64,000 nt of DNA from Mesorhizobium loti CJ3sym (lineage in GTDB: Bacteria; Pseudomonadota; Alphaproteobacteria; Rhizobiales; Rhizobiaceae): NCBI RefSeq assembly GCF_000472785.1, contig NZ_AXAL01000026.1, forward strand, positions 38,501 to 102,500, given 5' to 3'. The translations under genes were made by a program, and so were the position numbers. Under the pieces are notes generated by a model that saw nothing but the letters and a program-made list of their open reading frames with translations, had not been told where the DNA came from and made no database searches. Positions 1 through 7,982 of this stretch are shown here, one piece after another; the first letter of the stretch is position 1; each line of letters opens with the position of its first letter.

Positions 1-412
1 GTCGATCATCGTCGCCTTCTCGTGGAAATATGTCGGCTACAACTTCATCTTCTTTCTCGCCGCATTCCAGGCCATACCCCGCTCGCTGATAGAGGCCGCC
101 GCAATGGACGGTTCGGGCGTCATCAGGCGTTTCTGGGATATCCAGTTCCCGCTGATCACGCCGACGATCTTCTTCCTTTTGGTCATCAACATCACCGAAA
201 GCTTCCAGGATTCCTTCGGCATCGTCGACATCATGACATCAGGCGGGCCGGCGAACGCAACCAATCTGATGGTCTACAAGATCTATTCCGACGGCTTCAA
301 AGGTCTGGATTATTCTGGTGCCGCCGCGCAGAGCATCATCCTGATGCTGCTCATCATCCTGCTCACCATCTTCCAGTTCCGCTTCATCGAGCGGCGCGTG
401 CACTACGGCTGA
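1..412 (+). CDS. ugpA: Glycerol-3-phosphate ABC transporter permease UgpA (3' part)
   Basis: This is the C-terminal part of an inner-membrane permease for sn-glycerol-3-phosphate or a similar substrate. The reading frame is open from base 2, so the gene begins outside the window. The ABC-permease EAA loop (EAAAMDGSG) lies near the start and should contact the ATPase. The following segments (TSGGPANATNLMVYKIY, SAAAQS-like stretch, QFRFIERRVHYG end) match what I remember of E. coli UgpA closely. The next gene starts 7 bases after the stop and encodes the partner permease, followed by the ATPase, so this is one operon. The substrate is inferred from similarity; another sugar-phosphate is possible. 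Confidence 0.88.
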   Translation, partial: SIIVAFSWKYVGYNFIFFLAAFQAIPRSLIEAAAMDGSGVIRRFWDIQFPLITPTIFFLLVINITESFQDSFGIVDIMTSGGPANATNLMVYKIYSDGFKGLDYSGAAAQSIILMLLIILLTIFQFRFIERRVHYG

Positions 413-419
413 GGATGAC

Positions 420-1334
420 ATGGTAGAGCGCACCCCACTCCTCAATTTCTTCACGCATCTGATCCTGTTCATCGGCTTTGTCTTCTGCGTCGCGCCGTTC
501 CTGATCGTCGCCATCGCGGCGTCGCACAATCTGAAGGATGTCAACGATGTGCCGATGTCGCTGCTGCCGGGCAGTGACTTCTGGATCAACATCAAGACGG
601 CGTGGGTTACAGCCGATCTCGGCCCCAAGCTGCTCAACAGCTTCATCGTCGCTGGCGGCGTGGCGGCGGGCAAAGTGATCATTTCGGCGCTCACCGCCTT
701 CTCGATCGTCTATTTCCGCTTTCCGGGCCGGATGTTCATGTTCTGGCTGATCTTCATCACGCTGATGCTGCCGCTGGAAGTGCGCATCGTGCCGACCTAC
801 GCGGTCGTCGCCAATGTGCTGTCGCCCTACCAGGCCATCCTGGATTTGACAGGCTTGAGCTGGCTGATCGAGAAGGTGTCGGGGGTGCAGGTCTCGCTCA
901 ACCTTGGGCTGCTCAATTCCTACCCCGGACTGATCCTGCCGTTGGTCGCGACGGCGACCGGCACGTTCCTCTACCGGCAGTTCTTCCTCACCCTGCCGGA
1001 TGAACTGACCGAGGCGGCGCGCATGGACGGGGCAGGGCCGCTGCGCTTCTTCATCGATATCCTTCTGCCGCTGTCACGCAACAATATGGCCGCGCTCGGC
1101 ACCATCATGTTCCTGTGGGCCTGGAACCAGTATCTGTGGCCGCTGCTCATCACCACCGACCAGTCGCATGCGATGGCGGTGACCGAGTTGAAGCAGCTCA
1201 TTCCCAATGTCGGCGGCACTCCGGAATGGCACATCGCCATGGCTGGCACGCTTATCATCATGTTGCCGCCGCTGCTTGTCGTTGTGCTCATGCAACGCTG
1301 GATCGTGCGTGGCCTAGTCGCCACCGAGAAATAA
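420..1334 (+). CDS. ugpE: Glycerol-3-phosphate ABC transporter permease UgpE
   Basis: Second inner-membrane permease of the importer, 304 residues with about six membrane segments. It follows the UgpE pattern: an N-terminal helix (ILFIGFVFCVAPFLIV), a central FRFPGRMFMFWLIFITLMLP segment, the EAA loop (EAARMDGAGPLRFF, near residues 197-211), the WNQYLWPLL segment and a VRGLVATEK end. The region around residues 140-165 (LSPYQAILDLTGLSW and onwards) appears longer than in E. coli UgpE, an insertion of roughly 20 residues before the helix that precedes the EAA loop. It lies between ugpA and ugpC with short gaps. Family assignment is strong; the substrate is inferred. Confidence 0.9.
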   Translation: MVERTPLLNFFTHLILFIGFVFCVAPFLIVAIAASHNLKDVNDVPMSLLPGSDFWINIKTAWVTADLGPKLLNSFIVAGGVAAGKVIISALTAFSIVYFRFPGRMFMFWLIFITLMLPLEVRIVPTYAVVANVLSPYQAILDLTGLSWLIEKVSGVQVSLNLGLLNSYPGLILPLVATATGTFLYRQFFLTLPDELTEAARMDGAGPLRFFIDILLPLSRNNMAALGTIMFLWAWNQYLWPLLITTDQSHAMAVTELKQLIPNVGGTPEWHIAMAGTLIIMLPPLLVVVLMQRWIVRGLVATEK

Positions 1335-1346
1335 CAGGAGACAAAA

Positions 1347-2447
<1,101 letters not shown>

Positions 2448-2479
2448 TCTTCAAGCCAGCGCCGTCAGTCTTCGGCCGT

Positions 2480-3562
2480 TCAGGCGAAGACATGCGCCTT
2501 TCCCGACACGGTGAGCCGCACGATCTCGCCGACCGCTGGCGCGTCCATGCCGGATTTGCGCAGGATTAGCGGCGTGTTGCCGATCGCGGCGGCATCCGGA
2601 GGGTCGGAATTGTTCAGCAGCCGCACCGCGATCGTGCATGTCGAGCCGGCGAACTCCGATTCCGTCACCTCGCCGAACGGCATGTCCGATGTGCCCGACA
2701 TGCCTTCGCGCGACGTTCTCTTCAAGGCAATCTGCTCCGGCCGCAACATGATGCGGGCGACATCGCGCCGCTCCATTGTGTCGACGGCGATGCGGCCGAG
2801 CGATGAGCTGGCGAAGCCATCTGATATCTTTGCCGGTAGGATGATGGCGTCGCCGAGGAATTCGGCGATCATCCTGTCCTTCGGCTTGAGGTAGAGATCG
2901 CGCGGCGTGCCGACCTGCGAGAACTTGCCGTCGCGCATCACCGCCACCTGGGCAGCGAAGGACAGCGCTTCGGCCTGGTCGTGCGTGACCAGGATGGTGG
3001 TGATGCCGGCCGCCTCCAAAAGTTCGGCGACCGCCTTGCGCATTGAGGCGCGCAGGCCGGTATCGAGTGCCGAGAACGGTTCGTCCAAGAGCATCAGCCT
3101 CGGCTTCATCGCCATGGCGCGGGCAAGCGCCACGCGCTGCTGCTGGCCACCGGAAAGCTCGTGTGGGCGGCGCTTCAGGATCGCCTTGTCGAGCCCGACG
3201 ATATAGGCGAGCTCGACGATGCGCTCGGCGCGCTTGTCCTCGTTCCGGCCCATGCCGAAACCGATATTGTCCGATATGGTCAGATGTGGGAACAGGGCGC
3301 CGTCCTGCGCCACCACGCCGATGCCGCGGCGATGCGCCGGCACCGCCACACCGCCATTGGCCAGCACCTCGCCGTCGAGCGCGATGTGACCCTGGTCGGG
3401 AGCCTCGAAGCCGGCGATCAGCCGCAGCAAGGTGGTTTTGCCACAGCCGGATGGTCCGACGATCGCCGTGCGGCTGCCGCTGGCGACGCTCAGGTCGACA
3501 CCGGCCAGCGCGGCGACCGGGCCGTAATGCTTTTTCAGGCCGCTGATTTCGAGAAAGCTCAT
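2480..3562 (-). CDS. fbpC: Ferric iron ABC transporter ATP-binding protein FbpC
   Basis: ATPase of a periplasmic-binding-protein-dependent ferric iron importer, 360 residues. Walker A GPSGCGKTT is at about 36-44, LSGGQQQRVALARA near 137 and Walker B with DEPFSALDTGLR near 157. The C-terminal region carries the extra regulatory domain seen in FbpC/PotA-type proteins (IMLRPEQIAL). The start codon overlaps the stop of fbpB by 4 bases (ATGA), so translation is probably coupled. Spermidine/putrescine or thiamine ATPases share this fold. The two-domain FbpB permease and the FbpA-like binding protein upstream make iron the best substrate call. Confidence 0.88.
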   Translation of the reverse strand: MSFLEISGLKKHYGPVAALAGVDLSVASGSRTAIVGPSGCGKTTLLRLIAGFEAPDQGHIALDGEVLANGGVAVPAHRRGIGVVAQDGALFPHLTISDNIGFGMGRNEDKRAERIVELAYIVGLDKAILKRRPHELSGGQQQRVALARAMAMKPRLMLLDEPFSALDTGLRASMRKAVAELLEAAGITTILVTHDQAEALSFAAQVAVMRDGKFSQVGTPRDLYLKPKDRMIAEFLGDAIILPAKISDGFASSSLGRIAVDTMERRDVARIMLRPEQIALKRTSREGMSGTSDMPFGEVTESEFAGSTCTIAVRLLNNSDPPDAAAIGNTPLILRKSGMDAPAVGEIVRLTVSGKAHVFA

Positions 3563-5139
3563 CGTCCGGCCATCCGTTTCGACTGGACATAGAGCAGCCA
3601 GGTGAGGGGGAGCGACATCGCCACCATGATGAAGGCGTAAGGCGCCGCAGAGGCATAATCAATCTCGCCACTATAGGACCAGAACGCCATCGCCAGGGTG
3701 CGGGTGCCGTTCGGCGCCAACATCTGCGTCGCGGTCAGCTCGTTCATGATGCCGAGCGCCACCAGCGCCATGCCGGCCGCGGCTCCGGGCGCCGACAGGC
3801 GGATGGTCGTTGACCACAGCGCGTTGAGCGGACGCCGGCCGAGGCTGGACGCGGCCCGTTCGAGTTCGACCGGCGCCTGCGCGATCGACGCCCGCAGGCT
3901 GACCAGCGCACGTGGCAGGAACATCAGCGCGTAGGCGACCAGGATGGTGAACAGGGTTTGATAAAGCGGCAAAGCGATGCGCACGGTGATGGTGACGAGC
4001 GCCAGTGCGATGACGACACCCGGCAGCGAGCCGACGATGTAGTTGCAGCCCTCCAGCAAGCGCTGCAACGGCCCCGGGGCGCGGATCGAGATCCAGGCCA
4101 TCGGCATGGCGGCGACGGTGGCGAGCAGGGCGCCGGCGAGCGCCAGGAACAGCGTCTGGCCGAGCGCCAGGCCGATCTCATCGAAGCGCCAGACATCCGT
4201 GCCACCGGCGGCAAGCCAGCGGCCGATGGTGACGAAGGGCACGCCCAGCGCCAGCAGCGTGGTGACAAGAAGCAAGAGGAGGCTCGGGATGGTGGCGCGT
4301 CCGAGATTGGCGCGCTGCTGATAGCGGGCAGCACCGGAGCCGACACGGGCATAGCGCTCCTCGCCGCGCACCAGCACTTCGAGGCCCAGAAGCACGAAGC
4401 AGCAGGTCACCAGCACGCCGGCCAGCATGTTGGCGGCCGGTCCGTTGAAGGTCGACTGGAACTGGTCGACGATCGCCGTGGTGAAGGTGTCGAAGCGGAT
4501 GAAGACATAGAGGCCGTATTCGGCCAGCAGATGCAGTCCGACCAGCAGCGAGCCGCCGCAGATGGCGAGCCTGAGCTGCGGCAACACGACGCGCCAGAAT
4601 ACGCGCCACGGCCCCAGGCCAAGGGCTGCCGCCGCATCCTCCAGGGCAGGATCGAGACGGCGCAGTGCCGCCGATATGGGAAGGTAGAGAAAAGGAAAAT
4701 AGGCGATGACGGATACCAGCACGCCTGCCCACAGGCCATGCAGCCCGGGCACCATGGTGATCCAGGCATAGGAATGCACGAACGCGGGAATGGCGAGCGG
4801 TGCCACGCACAGCCAGGCCCACAGCCGGGCGCCAGGCAGGTTGCTGCGTTCGGTCAGCCAGGCCAGCGCGACGGACAATATGATGGCGATCGGCACGGCC
4901 AGCAGCACCAGCAGCGTGGTGTTGACCAGCAGTTCGCCGACACGCGGCCGGAAGACCAGTGCCGAGACGGTGTCCCAGCCGGTCTGCACCGCGATCCAGA
5001 TGATGAAGGCGAGCGGCACAAGGGCGAGCAGCGAAACAGAAATGGCTGCGGTGATCAGCCAAGGTGCCACGCGCCTTCGGGCCCTCCTGCCTGTGCCCGA
5101 AGGCAGGCCCGAGCGCGCGAGATCGACCGTGGACTGCAT
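3559..5139 (-). CDS. fbpB: Ferric iron ABC transporter permease FbpB
   Basis: Inner-membrane permease of 526 residues, about twice the length of a normal ABC permease. It is an internally duplicated two-domain protein with about 12 membrane segments, which is the FbpB/SfuB layout for iron(III). EAA-type loops occur in each half (LEDAAAALGLGPWRVFWRVV in the first, LERAASSLGRRPLNALWSTT in the second), one for each contact with the ATPase dimer. It lies downstream of fbpA after 173 non-coding bases that contain a hairpin with a T-run, so it may be expressed less than fbpA. It overlaps fbpC by 4 bases. Confidence 0.9.
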   Translation of the reverse strand: MQSTVDLARSGLPSGTGRRARRRVAPWLITAAISVSLLALVPLAFIIWIAVQTGWDTVSALVFRPRVGELLVNTTLLVLLAVPIAIILSVALAWLTERSNLPGARLWAWLCVAPLAIPAFVHSYAWITMVPGLHGLWAGVLVSVIAYFPFLYLPISAALRRLDPALEDAAAALGLGPWRVFWRVVLPQLRLAICGGSLLVGLHLLAEYGLYVFIRFDTFTTAIVDQFQSTFNGPAANMLAGVLVTCCFVLLGLEVLVRGEERYARVGSGAARYQQRANLGRATIPSLLLLLVTTLLALGVPFVTIGRWLAAGGTDVWRFDEIGLALGQTLFLALAGALLATVAAMPMAWISIRAPGPLQRLLEGCNYIVGSLPGVVIALALVTITVRIALPLYQTLFTILVAYALMFLPRALVSLRASIAQAPVELERAASSLGRRPLNALWSTTIRLSAPGAAAGMALVALGIMNELTATQMLAPNGTRTLAMAFWSYSGEIDYASAAPYAFIMVAMSLPLTWLLYVQSKRMAGR

Positions 5140-5248
5140 CAGGTCAGACGCCGTGCCGCTGCCGTCCAGCGGCAGCCATTGAAGAACCGCGATCGCGGTC
5201 AGGAATGCAGCGTGTCGTCATCGACAAATGCCATCTCGAAAACAAAAC

Positions 5249-5279
5249 GCTCCCGCGGAAGGCAAAGCCCCGCGGGAGC
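5249..5279 (-). terminator. Intercistronic hairpin between fbpA and fbpB
   Basis: The arms GCTCCCGCGG (5249-5258) and CCGCGGGAGC (5270-5279) form a perfect 10-bp stem. Read on the minus strand, the hairpin is followed at once by GTTTTGTTTT, the layout of an intrinsic terminator. It sits inside the fbpABC operon, 34 bases after the fbpA stop. It is therefore likely a leaky terminator or an RNA-stabilising hairpin that gives more binding protein than permease. The effect is inferred. Confidence 0.7.
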
Positions 5280-5312
5280 ACGGTCTGACGTCCTTATCAG
5301 GACGAACGGCTA

Positions 5313-6320
5313 TTAAAGCAAGCCGGCTGCCGTCATCAGGTCGGTGACCTTCTTGGAGTTCAGCGTCGTGGCGTCGACCTTCGGCGCCTGCAGATCAACC
5401 AGCGGCACCAGCTTCGGGTTGGACTCCGCGCCCTTGCCGACCGCGTATTCGAACGACGTACCGTTCTTCAGCACCTCCTGGCCACCCTTGCCGGTCACAA
5501 ACTTCAGGAAGGCCTGGGCTTCCTTCGGATGCTTGCTCGAGGCGAGCACGCCGCCACCGGAGACCGAGACGAAAGCGCCCGGATCCTGGTTCTTGAAATA
5601 GTGCAGCGCGACGTTCTTGCTGTTCTCGCCGGTCTTGGCCTGATCGCCGAAGTAGTAATAATGATAGATCACGCCGCCTTCGATCTCGCCGGCGTTGACC
5701 GCCTTCATCACCGTGCTGTTGCCCTTGTAGGCGGTGAAGTTTGTCTTCATGGCCTTCAGCCAGTCCGCCGTGGCGGCCTGACCCTTGAGCTGCAGCAGCG
5801 CGCTGACGATGGCCTGGAAATCGGCGCCCGAGGGCGATGCGGCCCAGCGGCCCTTCCAGCTTGGGTCGGCAAGATCGAGCAGCGACTTGGGCAACTGGTC
5901 GGTCTTGAGCTTGGTCGTGTTGTAGGCAAAGACGGTGCTGCGCGCGGCCACACCCACCCATTTGCCGCTGGCTGCCTGATAGTCCTGCGGCACCTGAGCC
6001 ATCGTGTCGGCGTCGACCGGTGCGAACAGGCCGGCGCTTTCGACCAGCACCATGGCCGGTGAGTTTTCGGTCAGGAACACGTCGGCGGGTGAGGCGGTGC
6101 CTTCAGCGACGATCTGGTTGGAGAAGTCGCTGTCACCGCCATTGCGCAAGGTGACCTTGATGCCGGTCTCCTTGGTGAAACCTTCGGCCCATTCCTTGGC
6201 CAGGCTTTCGTGCTGGGCGTTGTAGACGATGATGCCGGCATCCTCGGCCATCGCCGGGCCGGCGATCAGGCCAATTGCAACCGCCGTCGCGCCGACGAGC
6301 GTGGAAAGCTTGTATTTCAT
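5313..6320 (-). CDS. fbpA: Ferric iron ABC transporter periplasmic binding protein FbpA
   Basis: Periplasmic iron-binding protein of 335 residues. A signal peptide (MKYKLSTLVGATAVAIGLIAGPAMA) is followed by mature sequence of the FbpA/FutA class, with a NAQHESLAKEWAEGF strand-helix near the N-terminus. The tyrosine cluster in GGVIYHYYYFGD, near residue 220, matches the iron-coordinating tyrosines of FbpA proteins. A GAGGA ribosome-binding site precedes the ATG. It is the first gene of the fbpABC operon. A TGA-N9-TCA palindrome about 50 bases upstream suggests control by iron through RirA. Confidence 0.9.
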   Translation of the reverse strand: MKYKLSTLVGATAVAIGLIAGPAMAEDAGIIVYNAQHESLAKEWAEGFTKETGIKVTLRNGGDSDFSNQIVAEGTASPADVFLTENSPAMVLVESAGLFAPVDADTMAQVPQDYQAASGKWVGVAARSTVFAYNTTKLKTDQLPKSLLDLADPSWKGRWAASPSGADFQAIVSALLQLKGQAATADWLKAMKTNFTAYKGNSTVMKAVNAGEIEGGVIYHYYYFGDQAKTGENSKNVALHYFKNQDPGAFVSVSGGGVLASSKHPKEAQAFLKFVTGKGGQEVLKNGTSFEYAVGKGAESNPKLVPLVDLQAPKVDATTLNSKKVTDLMTAAGLL

Positions 6321-6370
6321 GGTGTCGTCCTCGATCTAGGGTTTTGGCACGAGTTCCACCTATCGATACA

Positions 6371-6385
6371 TGACTACGTTAGTCA
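6371..6385 (-). promoter_or_regulatory. Candidate iron-responsive (IRO) operator upstream of fbpA
   Basis: TGACTACGTTAGTCA is a perfect inverted repeat (6-bp arms, 3-base centre) and fits the rhizobial IRO-box form TGA-N9-TCA bound by the iron regulator RirA. It lies 51-65 bases before the fbpA start. On the minus strand it begins inside a TTGACT that could serve as a -35 element, so binding would block RNA polymerase. The match and position are seen; RirA binding is inferred. Confidence 0.6.
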
Positions 6386-6653
6386 ACATTGATGATCTCG
6401 CTCAGGCACAAACGACGGCCTCAGGCGATTAACTCCACCCGGTGCAAAATAACGGCGATTGACCCGATGAGCGTTGGCGCGCCAAGGGAATCCGGGCTCC
6501 CTTCGTTAGAAGAAGCCCGCGGACCGGCCGTCATCGGTTCACATCGACCTGTCAGCAAACTTTCGTGATTTGCCCGTAGTTTGGCTTGGACATTATTTCG
6601 CCGGCCACGTAACAAATCAGTGCCGAGGTGCGAAAATCGGGGAGTGAACTCTT
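6386..6653. other. Intergenic region between fbpA and the ECF sigma gene
   Basis: This divergent spacer carries the promoters of fbpA (minus) and the sigma-factor gene (plus). The short open frames here (for example the 64-codon minus frame at 6421-6615) lack a convincing ribosome-binding site or family resemblance. I see no RNA gene. I did not find a clear ECF-type -35/-10 pair. Confidence 0.4.
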
Positions 6654-7190
6654 GTGAGCGGCAAGGACGAGGCCGAGCTTTCCCGGCTGTTGCGAGCCGC
6701 GATCGCAGGAGATGAAAGGGCCTACGCCGACTTTCTGCACCGGATTGCCGCGCTAGTTCGCGGTTTTGTCCGGCGCAAGATCGTGCAGGGCGGGGTCGAT
6801 CCCGAGGATGTCGTGCAGGAAACCTTGCTGGCCATTCATGTGAAACGGCATACCTGGCGCCAGGACGCGCCGGTGCTGCCGTGGATCTATGCGATCGCCC
6901 GCTTCAAGCTGATCGACGCGTTCCGGCGGCGCGGCCGGCGCATCGAGATCGATGTCGACGATATCGCCGAGACCTTCGCCGAGCCGGAACCGGAAACCGT
7001 CAGTGAGCGTGATATCAACCGGGCTCTCGACGGCCTGTCACCAGCACAACGTTCCGTGGTTTCGGCCGTGTCGGTGGAAGGCCGATCCATCGGCGAGACG
7101 GCTGCCAAGTTCGGCATCACCGAGACGGCGGTGCGTGTGTCGCTGCATCGCGGACTTGCCGCCATAGCCAAGCGTTTTGGGCGGGAATGA
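6654..7190 (+). CDS. ECF-family RNA polymerase sigma factor
   Basis: Sigma-70 family extracytoplasmic-function factor, 178 residues, starting at GTG with a GGGAG ribosome-binding site about 10 bases upstream. The region-2 core is DPEDVVQETLLAIHVKRHTW, followed by PWIYAIARFKLIDAFRRRGRR, which covers -10 recognition and melting. Region 4 is a C-terminal helix-turn-helix (RSIGETAAKFGITETAVRVS), which reads the -35 element. The next gene starts 1 base after its stop and encodes an NrsF-type (DUF1109) membrane protein. That is the standard cognate anti-sigma arrangement in alphaproteobacteria, so the activity of this sigma factor is probably released by an envelope or oxidative signal. Confidence 0.9.
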   Translation: MSGKDEAELSRLLRAAIAGDERAYADFLHRIAALVRGFVRRKIVQGGVDPEDVVQETLLAIHVKRHTWRQDAPVLPWIYAIARFKLIDAFRRRGRRIEIDVDDIAETFAEPEPETVSERDINRALDGLSPAQRSVVSAVSVEGRSIGETAAKFGITETAVRVSLHRGLAAIAKRFGRE

Positions 7191-7191
7191 C

Positions 7192-7830
7192 ATGAGGACC
7201 GAGGATCTCATCAAGGCGCTCGACGCCGATGCAAGCAGCAAGGCGATGCCGCTGCGCTCGGCCTGGTGGCTGGCGGCTGGCGCGGCTGTCATTATCGCGG
7301 CCGTCGTTTTCCTGCTGACGATCGGCCCGCGCCCCGACTTCATGATCGCCGCGCATACGATGCGCTTCCTGTCCAAATTCGTTTTCACCATCGTGCTGGC
7401 CATTAGCGCCTTCGCCCTGATCCGCGCCTTGTCGACACCGGGTGCCTCGACTGGCCGGGCAATGGCGGGGATGATCGCGGCGCCGCTGCTGGTTGCCGTG
7501 GCCGTGGTGCTGGAGCTTTTCATGGTGCCGGAGGCGTTGTGGGGCACGCGCATGGTCGGCTCCAACATGATGATCTGCATGGGCTTCATCCCTCTGATCG
7601 GCATCGGCCCGCTGGCCATTTTCCTGTGGATGCTGCGCTATGGCGCGCCGACGCGGCCGGTGCTTGCCGGGGCGGTGGCTGGCCTGCTGGCCGGCGGGCT
7701 GGCCGCGACCTTCTATGCCGCCCACTGTTTCGACGACTCACCGCTTTTCGTCGCCACCTGGTACACGATCGCGATCGCGGCCCTTGCTGTGCTTGGCGCG
7801 CTGGGCGGGCGTTTTTTCGTGCGCTGGTAG
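7192..7830 (+). CDS. NrsF-family (DUF1109) anti-sigma factor, membrane protein
   Basis: Inner-membrane protein of 212 residues with about six hydrophobic segments. It matches the DUF1109/NrsF family, whose members bind and silence the ECF factor encoded next to them. The soluble N-terminus (MRTEDLIKALDADASSK) is the family pattern for the sigma-contacting part. The ATG at 7192 comes just after the sigma stop, which favours coupled translation; an upstream in-frame TTG at 7177 is less likely. Family members sense stress through cysteines; here single cysteines occur in MICMGF and AAHCFDD. The target regulon cannot be read from this window. Confidence 0.85.
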   Translation: MRTEDLIKALDADASSKAMPLRSAWWLAAGAAVIIAAVVFLLTIGPRPDFMIAAHTMRFLSKFVFTIVLAISAFALIRALSTPGASTGRAMAGMIAAPLLVAVAVVLELFMVPEALWGTRMVGSNMMICMGFIPLIGIGPLAIFLWMLRYGAPTRPVLAGAVAGLLAGGLAATFYAAHCFDDSPLFVATWYTIAIAALAVLGALGGRFFVRW

Positions 7831-7982
7831 CAGGGTACCTGCACCTGCACTCCGTGCATACCGATCCTTAATCATGCCGGCAATTGTTTGCCGGTTCTCC
7901 ATATCGCCGGTACCCCAGGCGCAACCTTTCCTTAAAATCGATCCTTCAAGGTTTTTACGGGAAAAAGCGATTGCCCACGGGG

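Noticed and set aside
3958..5316. 452-codon plus-strand frame across fbpB
   Set aside because: Glu/Gln/Arg-rich translation without hydrophobic core, mirror of the membrane-protein codons of fbpB.
6421..6615. 64-codon minus-strand gene in the fbpA-sigma spacer
   Set aside because: No ribosome-binding site, no family resemblance, and it overlaps the divergent promoter region.
6540..6653. EcfG-type promoter (GGAAC-N16-17-GTT) before the sigma gene
   Set aside because: GGAAT and CGTT can be found, but only about 12 bases apart and further upstream; the spacing does not fit.
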